A DNA stretch of 64,000 nt, from contig BLLK01000014.1 of assembly GCA_021927905.1 (NCBI GenBank), positions 25,934 to 89,933 of the forward strand, written 5' to 3'. Of this stretch, positions 1 through 10,734 are shown one piece after another. Source of the stretch: Chaetoceros tenuissimus. Taxonomy: Eukaryota > Bacillariophyta > Thalassiosirophyceae > Chaetocerotales > Chaetocerotaceae. The position numbers and the translations under genes are program-made. The notes beneath the pieces are model-generated. The model made no database searches. It had not been told where the DNA came from and saw nothing but the letters and a program-made list of their open reading frames with translations. Each line of letters begins with the position of its first letter. The stretch's first letter is position 1.

Positions 1-841
1 GACTGAAAGAAAAGAGCTTCTCAATCTGGATGAAAAACGCAAGGCACTTGAAGAGGAGGCATCGGTAATCACGGATGAGCTCATGACTGCTGTAGATGGG
101 AAAGAGCCAATGGGTATTTCTACGCCACTTGTAGATGAAGAAGGTTATCCAAGAGCAGATATAGATGTTTATAGGGCCAGGCATTTGCGAAAGAGACTCA
201 ATGAGATTAAATATGATCATGATGTAATCATGAAAAAGATTGAACAGGAAATGCTCAAAATTGTAAGTTCAAGAAATCTTTGACAGAAATGTTTCAGGAA
301 TTTTCTTATCGAATTTCAATACCTCTAGGAATCTAATGATAAGGAGGCTGAGAGAATAGCAAGACAGAGTCGAAAACCAAAACCTAAGTTTGATCCTGTC
401 TCAGGTAAATGGGTTTGCTCGAACGCTGATGGAACCGTTGCTGGGATTGAAAATGGTCATTTACGATCATTCAATGATATTGGGAAAGAAAATGAAGTTC
501 AAGATATGAGCCAGAAAACAGAAAATTCAAACATTGAAGATAAAGTGGAGATGGAAGAAATTCTACGTGCATTCGCAAAGATTGAACTTGTCAGTTTGGA
601 TTCTCCTGCACAAGAAGCTGGTCTGAAGAAGGACGATTTGATACTAAAATTTGGAAGTGTGGACTACAGTAATAATAGACAACTCAGAGCTCTGGGAGAA
701 ATTGTACAAAATTCATACGCTAATGGCTCCAGTATTACAATTCGTGTCAGCCGAAATGACAAGAACTTGAGTTTGAAATTATCTCCACAGCAATGGCCAG
801 GGAAAGGCTTGGTTGGATGTACTTTTTCTCCAGTTCTGTAA
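1..841 (+). CDS. PSMD9: 26S proteasome assembly chaperone PSMD9/Nas2 (p27), 5' end outside window
   Basis: Partial gene. The reading frame is already open at base 2. Exon 1 runs to 262, a 66-bp GTAAGT...AG intron spans 263-328, and exon 2 is 329-841 (phase 0, TAA stop). The N-terminal part carries the family signature around PLVDEEGYPRADIDVY followed by a basic helix (RARHLRKRLNEIKYDHD). The C-terminal part (about 561-835) is a PDZ domain with SPAQEAGLKKDDLILKFG. In the known family, Nas2/p27 binds the C-terminus of ATPase Rpt5 during assembly of the 19S base, in cytosol and nucleus. The middle linker (329-510) is longer and more charged than usual. The gene converges on the PfkB kinase. The identification is firm; only the missing N-terminus is unknown. 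Confidence 0.9.
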
Positions 842-1163
842 ATATAATTGAAGTTTTTTGATGATGGGAAACTTGGAGTTTTACATAGACTAAATGTGGT
901 CTTTTGACGATCCTTCAGTTTCATTCCATCACCTTTGGTCTAGTTTGTCGGCGATTCATTCTGACTTTGTGAGTACTCAATCGCACAGTATATAATAGAT
1001 ACAACAGAACTACTATCATTTCCATGTTGGATGTTGCTCATATGACAAACAAATAATTGCAATAATGTATGAAATATATAAAAAAAGCCATACTTAATGA
1101 AAGGATGAAAAGTCACGAAAATATGGGCATGTAATGTAGGAATGTTTAGTAAGGTACTGTGAT
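842..1163. other. intergenic spacer between convergent PSMD9 and PfkB genes
   Basis: AT-rich 322-bp spacer holding the two 3' untranslated regions. It contains AATAAT/TATATAA-like runs around 1010-1090 that could serve polyadenylation. I see no conserved ORF, repeat or RNA gene. Confidence 0.5.
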
Positions 1164-2273
1164 TCATGGATTTTCAATAGATTTAAATTCTTCCATAATA
1201 AATGTATCATCTTGACGTGGTAATCCCGATCTTGCTCCTGTCCTTGCAATTTTCAAGGACGCTACTCGCGTGGCTATCCGTAGAGCATGCGATAAAGTTT
1301 TGTTGTTCCAGTCAAGTCCACTCTTCTTTATATTCCACACTGTTGAGAGGAACGCACCCTCAAAGGCATCACCAGCTCCAGTAGTGTCAGTAATCTCAGA
1401 ATCCTGACGAAGAATATCGCACCATAAAGTAGAGCACCTTTTCTCAACCTTGGGCTCACTGAATTCAGCTTCAAGGTGTTCATCATCGTTATCGTTCGAA
1501 AGATTCAGTAAATAGGATCCTGATGAACCTCTTGTCATGATCGCCAACGAAGCATTTGGTGCTTGTATTGAAATCATTTGCTTAAATCTTTCAATGTTCT
1601 TCTCTTCATCATTGCTTAGTGGCTGATCGAGAGCCTTGGAGCAATAGTCCGAGTTACAAATAATAACAGATGCATTCTTCATCAACTCTTGTAGTCCATC
1701 TCTTGGTCTCTCGACATCGACTGAATATGGAATATTGAAATCTACACACTGTTTTGATAAATATACTGCTGCTTCTGGGTGACGACAATCAAAATGAACT
1801 GCATGAAAATCTTTCAAAGGCAAATGATGCTTGACAAAATCTATAGACAAGTCTCTTGTAGCAGGTTGATGAATTATTGTTCGAGTATCTCCGACAACCA
1901 TGATATAACTCCATGGCGAATTCCCTTCGTATCTCTCTACATACTCCATACCCACTTTTTCCTCCTTTAGTTCTTTCAGGATTGAATCGCCATTTGCATC
2001 ATTTCCTATGGCAGTTAGCAAATGTACATCTGAACGACCTAGTCTAGCCATTGCCACTGCTGTATTCGCTGCATTACCTCCTCCGAAATGCTGCAATGTT
2101 TTGGATCGAACTTTTTCATCAGCATTTGGATAATTATCTAGTGTAGCAATAGTATCCATGGTTGATATTCCAACACATAAAATCTTTGGTGGATTATTAT
2201 TTGACATGATTGAGAAAGCTTGTGATCTTTGGCTCGATAAGAAACAAGCGAAACAAATGAAAAGATGCCACAT
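1164..2273 (-). CDS. PfkB/ribokinase-family carbohydrate kinase
   Basis: Single-exon 369-residue protein. PfkB hallmarks are visible: the N-terminal strand ILCVGISTMD, the glycine motif FGGGNAANTAVAMARLG (sugar-binding side) and the C-terminal signature DTTGAGDAFEGAF with the catalytic Asp in GAGD. These predict ATP-dependent phosphorylation of a sugar or nucleoside. Spacing and the ILCVG...D..D.YP start resemble ketohexokinase-like members, but the substrate cannot be read from sequence. Two starts are possible. The ATG at 2273 adds a hydrophobic leader ending RSQAFS, similar to a diatom plastid motif. The ATG at 2207 (MSNNNPPK) gives a cytosolic enzyme. A TATATAA lies only about 10 bp upstream of 2273, which would favour the inner start if it is a TATA box. 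Confidence 0.85.
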   Translation of the reverse strand: MWHLFICFACFLSSQRSQAFSIMSNNNPPKILCVGISTMDTIATLDNYPNADEKVRSKTLQHFGGGNAANTAVAMARLGRSDVHLLTAIGNDANGDSILKELKEEKVGMEYVERYEGNSPWSYIMVVGDTRTIIHQPATRDLSIDFVKHHLPLKDFHAVHFDCRHPEAAVYLSKQCVDFNIPYSVDVERPRDGLQELMKNASVIICNSDYCSKALDQPLSNDEEKNIERFKQMISIQAPNASLAIMTRGSSGSYLLNLSNDNDDEHLEAEFSEPKVEKRCSTLWCDILRQDSEITDTTGAGDAFEGAFLSTVWNIKKSGLDWNNKTLSHALRIATRVASLKIARTGARSGLPRQDDTFIMEEFKSIENP

Positions 2274-2640
2274 ATATTATATAAATTTGGGCGAGACCTC
2301 CAGTTGAAGAATATCTACTTGCATAATATTCCTTCTTAGTATTATCTATGTGAGTGACCGTATCTATTTACTTTGAAAAAGGAAAAAAAAAACACTTTTT
2401 GCGTTTTGTCCAATGCGCTCTTGGCCCAATTTGAATAGATTTCTGTTGTAACGAAGGTATAGGTTATGAGTTTGCACAGATACCCTCATCTTTCTCCAGA
2501 AAAAAATGGTTGGTTGGCGTTGAGGAGGCCAAGATGTGCACACACTACACCATTCGCTTGGTCGCTTGGATCTAATACTTGGATCTATTACTCACCAACA
2601 ATAGAGACCTATTACTTTTCAGATTTCATAGCTGAGCACC
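2274..2640. promoter_or_regulatory. divergent promoter region, PfkB kinase / importin
   Basis: 367-bp spacer between two divergently read genes, so it should hold both promoters. A TATATAA-type box lies at about 2277-2288 on the kinase side, and an A-run with CACTTTTTGCG lies around 2380-2410. No ORF with coding character is present. The regulatory function is inferred from position only. Confidence 0.35.
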
Positions 2641-5600
2641 ATGAACACTGAACAGTTGCATGTTGCTTTGCAGCAATCTTTCAGTCCAGATGCGAATCTG
2701 CGACTTCCAGCTGAAGAAACTATCAAGAACTTGAAGCATATTCCTGGTGCATCAAAGATGCTATTGGAAATTGCTTCGGAAAGACAGGTGCGTCAATATT
2801 TATTGATATGGTTCTTCAAGAATTCTTTCATATCTAACATATTCAACTATAGGTTCAATTTGAAGTTAGACAAGCTGCTGCTATTCAATTGAAGAATCTT
2901 TGTCGAGTTTGTTGGACTGAACGAATCTCTTTCATGGGAACAACAATTGATGGTAATGATGCATCCAAGCAAGTTTTGCTTTCAGATGACGATAAGGAGT
3001 TCGTTCGTGTAAATCTTGTTGGAGCACTTTTATCAGAGCCTGAAAAATCGGTGCAGGCTTTGTTTGCAGAGACTCTTCACTCTATAGCCATCCATGACTT
3101 CCCATCCAGATGGCCGACTCTTCTCCCAACACTTTTGCAGGCCATTAGTATGAGTAATGATGGATCACAGGCTTTGCGAGTACATAACGCTTTGTTGGCA
3201 CTCCGAAAAGTGTGCAAGAGATATGAATTTAAACCACGGGAACAGAGAGGACCACTTAATGATATTGTAGCTCAATCTTTCCCACTTCTCTTGCCACTTG
3301 CACAGCGTCTTTGTGACCCTAGCGAGAATAGCGTCGAGGCTGCAATGATGCTAAAGCAGATCCTTAAGATTTTCTGGAGTGCGACTCAATTTTATTTACC
3401 TGGTGATGCAACTGGAAACAATTCCTCCCCATGCCTTTCTAATCCACAAGGGATGCAACCTTGGTTCGACATAATACAAAAGTCTCTTGCAAAAGAGTTG
3501 CCTGAAGAAATCCAACCAAAGACAGTCGAGGAAAGAAATGCTTGGCCTTGGTGGAAGGTTAAAAAGTGGGCTGCACAAATCATGTCTAGACTGTTTTCAA
3601 GATATGGTATCGCGTCATATGCGGAAGATGAAGCTAAGGACTTTGCTCATTACTTTTCGCAAAATGTGGCTCCACAATTCCTTGGACCAGTTTGCGAGAC
3701 TTTAAATCTTCGCGTACAGGGAAAGTTTTGCACAGACCGCGTAGTTCATCTTTGTCTTACTTTTGTTGATCTCGCTGTGGAGCTCGCACCAACTTACAAA
3801 ATGCTGAAGCCTCATTTGGATTTCTTGTTATTCCAGGTTTGCTTTCCAACCGTCTGCCTATCATCTGAGGATATTGAACTGTTTGAGAATGATCCTCATG
3901 AGTTTGTACATAGGCAGAACTCCCCCCTCGCAGACTTTTATGATCCAAGAATGTCGGCTATTACTTTGATTCAAAACATTGTCAAACATAGAGGAAAAGA
4001 TGCAACCGAGAAATTGTTAGGATTCATTCAGAATATTCTTCATACATACATCCAATCGGCTGATAATGCAAAGAATCCAATTGAAAAAGATGGAGCTCTT
4101 CTTATCCTTGGATCAGTTTCAGATATTCTTTTTAAGAAGAAGAAGTTTGCTGGAGAAGTTGAAGGGCTACTTATCTCAAATGTATTCCCTGATTTCCAGA
4201 GCCCAGCTGGATTTCTCCGCAGTCGTGCCTGCTGGATGGTGCAAAGATTTTCATTTGTAAAATGGTCGGATGATGGAACAAATTTGAGATCTTTGATTGA
4301 GCTGGTGTTGAGATCTCTCAGTGATAGTGCACTTCCTGTTCAAATCGAAGCAAGTAAAGCGCTTCGATTTTTAATTGATGCTGACGGTGCACAAGAGACT
4401 TTGATTCCTGTACTTCCAAAGGTACTTGAAGAATATTTTAGAATCATGAATGAAATTGGAAATGATGAAGTAGTTTCTGCTTTACAAGTGATTATTGACA
4501 AATTTGGAGATCATATTGGACCTCATGCTGTTGCTTTAATTTCACAGCTCACCATGGCATTTACTACTTACTGTGATGCTGGGGAAGATGACGACGATGC
4601 AGCAATGGCTGCAGCTCAATGTTTGGAATGTATTTCAACTGTTCTGAAAGGGATTTGCCAACGTCCTGAACTTTATCGTACACTTGAACCACACCTATTG
4701 CCTGTAACGAAGCAAATTTTGAGTAAGGATGGCGATTTCATTGAGTACCTTGAGTACGCTCTTGATATTGTTACATTCCTGACATATTTCCCAGATGATA
4801 TTTCAGAAGAGTTATGGGAAATTTTCCCAATGATTTATGTTGCTTTTGACCAATGGGCATTTGACTACTTGAATCTAATGGTACCTCCTCTTGAGAATTA
4901 CATTGGAAAGGCTCCCCAAATATTTATGTCCAAAAGTGCTGTTGTCGAAGGAAAGACTGTCAGTTATGTAGATTTGATTGTCAGTATTGTTGCAAAGACA
5001 CTTCAGGAAGATCGTGCATCTGAAAACGAAATGCGTAAGGCTTTATCGTTGTACATGAGTCTTCTTCTAAATTGCAAGGGAATGTTGGATAACTACCTTC
5101 CAATGATAAATGATCACGTTCTCACAAAATTGGGACAACAAGCTTCTTCAGAAAACCCATTAACAAGAATCTCTTTGTTTATCGTAATTGCAGCAGCATT
5201 ATATTACAATCCGCAGCTAGAATTAGCAGAGCTAGAGAAAAGAGGAGTCACTCTTCAAGTCTTTTTACAATGGCTGAAGGATTCAGAAGAGATGGAAAGA
5301 TGGTTGCCTCGCAAAATTACTGTTGTGGGATTGTGTTGTGTTTTGCAAATGCCAACGCCAACATTGCCAGTAGCTGTAGGAAATTTAATTCCGCAACTTG
5401 TTGCAACAGTTACTAGTCTAACAGGGAAGATAGAGGAAGATGCAAATAAGCAAGATGAACAGGATGATACTGGAGGTGATGATGATTATGATGTTCATGA
5501 TATTGGTGCAGATGACTTTGAAGGATTTGATGAGGACCAAGATGTTCACGATGTCAATGATGATGCATATCTCGATGCTTTGAAAAACTTTAGTGGACAA

Positions 5601-5858
5601 GATGATGTTGCCCGTTTCTTGATTGGTGATGCATGGCTAGACGAAGATGACGAGGATGATGAGTTCATCAGTCCACTTGATGATATTGATACTGCTATCT
5701 ATTACAAAGATACACTGAAAGCAGCTTTTGAGAGAGAGCCCGTATTTTTCCAGCGTGTTCAAGGTGCTTTACCTGCCGGAGCTCTGCCAATGTGTCAACA
5801 ACTCTTTGCAGTTGCTGAAGCAAGGCAGGCAGCTACATCTCAAAACCAGCAATCTTAA
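2641..5858 (+). CDS. importin-beta family karyopherin, importin-7/8 (Nmd5/Sxm1) type
   Basis: Two exons: 2641-2787 and 2853-5858, joined in phase 0 across a 65-bp intron (GTGCGT...ATAG), giving 1050 residues. The splice restores the importin-beta N-terminal heptad region ERQ|VQFEVRQAAAIQLKN, the Ran-binding start of these receptors. The rest is all-helical HEAT-repeat sequence. Near the C-terminus (about nt 5440-5690) is a long Asp/Glu-rich stretch (DDYDVHDIGADDFEGFDEDQD, DEDDEDDEF) in the position of the acidic loop of importins 7/8. Length matches the family (about 1040). Role from family knowledge: RanGTP-regulated nuclear import of ribosomal proteins, histones and kinases. Whether it is nearer IPO7 or IPO8/Nmd5 cannot be decided here. 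Confidence 0.9.
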
Positions 5859-6102
5859 TTTGTTATAATGAAAAAATACATCGATGCTACTTCAGCATTG
5901 GAGATTAATTACAACTTTGGTTATGACTGTATTAACTTCAATTGTGGTTGTACGGTACACAACTGACGTTTATGGAGGTTAGGGTTAGAATATTTAATAC
6001 CAAAAACATTTGACATAGAAAGAGAAGTCGCCAGTTATATTTTACAATATTTGTTCTTCATCATACTTCTTTTCCAAATAAACCTACGCCTTGAACTGAT
6101 TT

Positions 6103-8022
6103 TTAAAAGCCAGAAATGAAACCCCAGCACTCAACATTCACAATTTCAAATTGGTCTTCTGTACACAACTGTTCATTGTCAAAAGTATCACAATGGCCAG
6201 TACTACCGCAACGGAAGTCATCTTCAACACAAAGACCGAATTCGCCCTCTTCGCCACCACCACCTAAAGCAATAAGCTTGTGATGGATATCACACACTTG
6301 AATATAGCGATTCTTTCCAGACCATTTGAAAACTTTAACTTCTCCTTTTTCTTTACAAATAGAGAATAAACACGCTTGGGCCGAACCATAAAATTGAGCA
6401 CTTCCACCTATTCCTTGTGATTCCCAACTAGAATTCACATACGCTCCCATGATTTCATTTTTGGTGGTTTCGATCACCAATAAAGTACGAGTATGACCTT
6501 GCACCATTTTTAGAAAAGCGCTATTAAAACTATCACCATCTCTCTGGAGACTATAAAGTCTTTTCCACTTTGAAAACATAATAGATGGTGGTAAAGCATT
6601 TTCAGATAAATAATTCATTTGTTCCCGCGTCAGTAAGTACGGAACATTTTCAAGTACAGTCTCCGCCTCTTCTATAATCTTGACTGAATTTTGCGCGTCA
6701 ATGCATACGGTAGATTTTGCATTTGCAATCGACCTGTCCTCGTCTTTGGAGCTTTGTTTCATGTTTGATTGACTTTTGGCAGAAATAATCTGTTTCTCGT
6801 CATTCTTGGAGGTTTCACCTATAGAAGATTCTATCCTCTTCGCACCTTTCTTACTCATTGGCCCTGTGTTCTTATTCAAAAACTCTAGTTGAACAGTAAG
6901 CCCGCCTCCATTCGTAAAGCATGGGGTCCGTATACGAAACGCATCTTGTTCATCTTGCGAAATACTATTGTCAGCAGTCATCATCCCCATGCTTAAAGTA
7001 CTATCTATTGTATCAAAATCTAAATTCGATTGTGTCTGCATAGCAGTTTTGTAGTCGGCAAACGATTGATCGTCATCTCCATCTTCTTCTAGGTCATAGT
7101 GAATCTTTCCCGATGCATAAGATTCTTCATCTTCAATCACTTCTGCATAATTTCCACATAAAGGAACATTGCCTAATATACTACCTTTTGGATCATCATG
7201 ACTGTGTTGATTGGTCATGGCTTGAAATGTCGGGTTATCATTTAAAGTATGCTCATACTTCTTCTCCCACTCTCTTTTCCTTTCCTCTTCCTCCCTCTGC
7301 AAACTTTCACTGTGTTGTTGGTGCTGCTGATGCTGTTTTAATAATATTTTTTGTGTTTCCATGTATAAAATTCTACGTTGTTCTTCGACTTCTTTTTGAA
7401 GTTGTTGTTGTTGTCGTCTGGCACGTTGATCGTCCAACCATTTTTTCGTTGAGTCGAAGAAAGACCATCCATACTCTTCTTCTTCTGGTTCTTGCATAGT
7501 GTTATCAGAGCTGTCATTTAGGTTGTCATGACCATAGTTCTTATTATTTCGATTATGTATCGGATGCAAAGTTTGTGGCATATGTTGTGTACTTGATGTA
7601 GGTGCATATAAGTAATGATGATGTGGCGCGATAGATGCTTGATCTAGCATCTTTTGTAAATTCTCTACGGAATGCGAGTGATGATTGATACCTCTGGACT
7701 GCGACGAAGATCTCTTTGGAGAATTTGATGTTCTAGGATGCGGGGATCTATTTGGTGATCTATTTGGTGACCTACTCTTAGTGGTATAATGTTGGTCTAC
7801 AATCCTTTTGTTTGAAGCAGGTATCTCATCCTTGCCATTACTAGTGGAAGCAGTTGCTAAATCTTCAGAAGATTTATTCTTGTCATGAATGATATTGTTC
7901 ATTTCTCGCTCGATGCTATAGGTTCTCCAAGTCCTTCTCATTTTTATGAAGTAATATCCTGTTAATAAAGTTATAGCTCCAAATGAAGATTGAATTGTTC
8001 TCCTAATTAATCTGAACGACAC
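6103..8022 (-). CDS. TLDc-domain protein (OXR1/NCOA7-like C-terminus) with N-terminal hydrophobic segment
   Basis: Single-exon 639-residue protein. Residues about 465-639 form a TLDc domain, shown by LLVIETTKNEIMGAYVNSSW, GSAQACLFSI, IALGGGGEEGEFGLCVED and the ending FEIVNVECWGF, all in family order. Known TLDc proteins (OXR1, NCOA7, TBC1D24) protect against oxidative stress and bind the V-ATPase. The N-terminus has a hydrophobic stretch (about residues 12-28, SSFGAITLLTGYYFIKM) that could anchor it in a membrane or guide it to mitochondria. The middle contains SPNRSPNRSP repeats, His/Gln-rich tracts and a charged helix (about 190-260) likely to form a coiled coil. The C-terminal location of TLDc agrees with the family. 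The N-terminal 450 residues are not recognisable. Confidence 0.85.
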   Translation of the reverse strand: MSFRLIRRTIQSSFGAITLLTGYYFIKMRRTWRTYSIEREMNNIIHDKNKSSEDLATASTSNGKDEIPASNKRIVDQHYTTKSRSPNRSPNRSPHPRTSNSPKRSSSQSRGINHHSHSVENLQKMLDQASIAPHHHYLYAPTSSTQHMPQTLHPIHNRNNKNYGHDNLNDSSDNTMQEPEEEEYGWSFFDSTKKWLDDQRARRQQQQLQKEVEEQRRILYMETQKILLKQHQQHQQHSESLQREEEERKREWEKKYEHTLNDNPTFQAMTNQHSHDDPKGSILGNVPLCGNYAEVIEDEESYASGKIHYDLEEDGDDDQSFADYKTAMQTQSNLDFDTIDSTLSMGMMTADNSISQDEQDAFRIRTPCFTNGGGLTVQLEFLNKNTGPMSKKGAKRIESSIGETSKNDEKQIISAKSQSNMKQSSKDEDRSIANAKSTVCIDAQNSVKIIEEAETVLENVPYLLTREQMNYLSENALPPSIMFSKWKRLYSLQRDGDSFNSAFLKMVQGHTRTLLVIETTKNEIMGAYVNSSWESQGIGGSAQFYGSAQACLFSICKEKGEVKVFKWSGKNRYIQVCDIHHKLIALGGGGEEGEFGLCVEDDFRCGSTGHCDTFDNEQLCTEDQFEIVNVECWGFISGF

Positions 8023-8467
8023 TGATCACATATACATATGATTCTTTTGATCTGCTTTTTAGAAAAAGATACAAATTGAAATGAAAATATGACAGTGCAT
8101 TTATTTTTCATGAAACAAAACGAAACAACAACAGATGAAGATGCATTTTGCTGCTTGGTGCTTGGTGCTTGGCTGCTTGGGATTTGGGATGGATACGGGA
8201 GCTGTGAGATAACTCTCATCCTACATCCTACTTTTTGGTCGACTAAGTCGAGTACAGGTCGGTCATCATCAGCCCTAATCCTAGACCCCTCTTTGCATGT
8301 AGAAGTGAGTGAGCCAGAAACTAAAATGAAACCATATCCAACGACCGACGAGCCGACGAGTACTGAGTATCTTTCTCAAACCATCATCCTTTCTGCTTCA
8401 ATGTAAGCAACTAAGTACTACTTACCTCTACTATTATCTTGCAAATAAAGTTTAGACAGAGCAAATC
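8023..8467. promoter_or_regulatory. divergent promoter region, TLDc gene / PDZ-ferredoxin gene
   Basis: 445-bp spacer between divergently read genes. It includes a short direct repeat of TGCTTGG (three to four copies, about 8151-8180) and GACCGACGAG/CCGACGAG repeats near 8340-8360. A 105-codon ORF here has no protein-like composition and is ignored. Both promoters are inferred from gene orientation. Confidence 0.3.
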
Positions 8468-9486
8468 ATGAGCTTTCTTTATGTCTCCGTCATTGCGCTT
8501 TTTGCCAGTAACCTGAATTTGGTACTGGGTTTTACTTCGACTTTTCCAAGTGTTGTTTCCTCCATCACAACAACGCTGTCACCTCCATCAATTCGTCATC
8601 AAGCTTCAAACCCATCGTCAATCCATACATTACTGTTTTCATCATCGCCAGATTCTGATTCAGAGCAAAATCAAGATAATGGTATAGACATATCTCAAGA
8701 TGACCGACTATATCGTATCCGTCTACCAAGAGCACCTGGTATCGAGTGGGGGACAGACCTTTCCTTCTCCTTTGTATATGTAAGGGAAATGGAACCAGCA
8801 GGTCCAGCTTCTCTCTCTGACGTTGTCCAAAAAGGGGATCAAATTTGTGAACTGCGTCCAGTTTCATCTGAAAATAATGAATCTATCCCACTCATCGGAG
8901 CAAGTTTTGACGCTGTCATGAATGCATTCGCAACTCTTGATCCAAAAGTGAAAGATGTCGATTTGGTATTTTTTAAAGGTACAAAGGATGAATTGAAGAA
9001 ATTATGCTCTGCTGATGATGGAAAGTCGAAACAAAATGATGGAATGATTACTATTACTGTTATTCAGAACAAAGGTGCAAGTGATGAAAAAGTGATTACA
9101 TTGAAGGCAAAAGAGGGAGCGAACATTAGACAGACCTTGGTAGACAATGGGATCAATGTGTATCAGAGTGTTACTAGGTGGACCAATTGCAAAGGAAAGC
9201 AATTATGTGGTACTTGTATTGTGAATATTGCAGAAGGAAGTGTGAATACTAATCGCAAAAGGTGAGTGTTGTTCCTCTCTTTTGTGTTTCGATTGTAATG
9301 CGTAATTATGATTTCACAAACATGACTTGATGCATCATTCTAATTTGTTTTGTTCATAGCATGGATGAAGGTTCAACATTGAGAGAAAATCCTGATAGCT
9401 ACAGATTGTCGTGTGTTACTTTTGCATATGGAGATGTTACTGTTGAAACCTTTCCACCTATCAAAGCGGCACAATGGACCAGATAG
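8468..9486 (+). CDS. plastid-targeted PDZ-like plus 2Fe-2S ferredoxin-domain protein
   Basis: Two exons, 8468-9261 and 9360-9486 (intron GTGAGT...CATAG, phase 2), giving 306 residues. The N-terminal signal peptide ends VLGFTSTFP, a diatom plastid motif, followed by a Ser-rich transit region. Residues about 85-175 (GIEWGTDLSFSFVYVREMEPAGPA...KGDQICELRPV) look like a PDZ domain. From about 193 a beta-grasp ferredoxin follows (ITVIQNKGA...VITLKAKEGANIRQTLVDNGINVYQ). Cluster cysteines are C241, C247, C250 and C283: spacing C-x5-C-x2-C rather than the C-x4-C-x2-C of photosynthetic ferredoxin. Splicing is needed to supply the fourth cysteine. Role inferred: electron transfer or scaffold in the plastid stroma or at the thylakoid. 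Its partner is unknown. It converges on the PAM68-like gene. Confidence 0.82.
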
Positions 9487-9582
9487 AACAACATTGACAT
9501 ATTAAAACAAAGAGAATTTCTATTACAAAACATTCATTTCATATAGAAAAGTGCTCAAGCTTATCTCATATTATTTTACTCA

Positions 9583-10410
9583 TTATTCAAGCTCTTTTTC
9601 CATCTTTTGTTTCAAATCCATAGCCTTCTTTTTCTCAGTAGCTTCTTTTCTATCCAAGTTTTTAATTGCCATGTCTATCTCTTCCTCAGGCACACTACTC
9701 ATTTTTTCTCTCAAAATGGCATTCTCTCTAGTTCTCTTTAGACCATCTTGAATACTTCCAAAGTTCTTTTTAAACTCATCCACTCCTAAAGCGCTTCCTT
9801 CGACATCTTCATCCCAACTTGCTGACATGACCGAATATGTGATTCCCAACAAACCAACCGCCAATACACCAATAGTACTAAATGCCACAAGAGCTGGTTG
9901 AAATTCATAGTTCTTGTATGTAGCCAAATACCAAAATGTGACAAAGGTTCCCATAAGTCCAAAGAGTGGTACACCTACAAAAGGCAACATACGCTTCCCC
10001 ATACGTTGAGCAACTCTTTCAGGGATGACAGCTGCATTTGAATCCTGTTGAAGCATTTTATCAACATTTTGCAAATCACGAATTTGACGTAGTTCTTCAT
10101 TGCGCTCTTCAGCTTTTTGACGACGGAGACGTGCGAGAGCCTCTGATCCCATGTCTGTATTTGACGTTGCATATTCGGTTTGTGCAGGTGCTGTCGATGA
10201 TGATGTCTCTGCTTCAACAGGATCTTCTACTTTCGGTTTTGTTTTCTTTGGGGTAGATTTTCCAAATCCTTTTTTTGCATTTAAAGAAGTAGAAGTAATA
10301 GAAGTGATGTGTGGCTGTACGAAGTTCAATGTATGCTGTTTTGGAGGAGCAAATGCCATAGAAGCTGATAGGATGCTACAAAGCGTAGCGAGTGTTGCGA
10401 CCTTATTCAT
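9583..10410 (-). CDS. plastid PAM68-like photosystem II assembly factor
   Basis: Single-exon 275-residue protein. The signal peptide ends SASMAFAPPKQ, a textbook diatom plastid-import motif. A basic and acidic linker follows, then the PAM68 (DUF3464) core: IPERVAQRMGKRMLPFVGVPLFG leads into the first membrane segment (about 142-165), a second segment (about 173-198) follows, and then the conserved SASWDEDVEGSALGVDEFKKNFG. In plants and cyanobacteria PAM68 is an integral thylakoid protein that helps early photosystem II assembly and chlorophyll insertion. A C-terminal charged helix (EKKKAMDLKQKMEKELE) extends past the core. Length agrees with the family. The neighbouring PDZ-ferredoxin is also plastid-targeted, but the genes are convergent, so this is not evidence of co-transcription. 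Confidence 0.9.
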   Translation of the reverse strand: MNKVATLATLCSILSASMAFAPPKQHTLNFVQPHITSITSTSLNAKKGFGKSTPKKTKPKVEDPVEAETSSSTAPAQTEYATSNTDMGSEALARLRRQKAEERNEELRQIRDLQNVDKMLQQDSNAAVIPERVAQRMGKRMLPFVGVPLFGLMGTFVTFWYLATYKNYEFQPALVAFSTIGVLAVGLLGITYSVMSASWDEDVEGSALGVDEFKKNFGSIQDGLKRTRENAILREKMSSVPEEEIDMAIKNLDRKEATEKKKAMDLKQKMEKELE

Positions 10411-10734
10411 GTTATCAAATTGAAAAAATGTGTGGTACTGTTAATCTCGGTAAAGTACAATATAAGTGTAGTTATTGTCAATCAAACAAAATAAGTCAGT
10501 TTTTCGTTTCTGTGTTTCTTCAATGAGAGATTATGGAGGTGATGGATTTCGATTGTACGCACGTACTCTTTGTACGATGGAGAAAGATCTTGTGTTGAAG
10601 TTCTCTTTGCTCCTCTCAGGTTGGGAATTGCAAGTCGATCCTCTCATTTTTCTTTTTACATAGTTGTGGATAGGTAATAGTAATTCATCTCAATCTCGTT
10701 CAAACAATCAGGGAAAAAGTGACTACATTCCACT
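10411..10734. promoter_or_regulatory. divergent promoter region, PAM68-like / 2-oxoglutarate oxygenase
   Basis: 324-bp spacer between divergent genes. It contains GTACGCACGTAC (about 10554-10565), an ACGT-cored near-palindrome. I see no conserved ORF. The regulatory role is inferred from position. Confidence 0.3.

Noticed and set aside
7113-7499. 128-codon plus-strand ORF inside the TLDc gene
   Set aside because: Antisense shadow of the His/Gln-rich part. It has low-complexity V/L/F runs, no start context and no domain.
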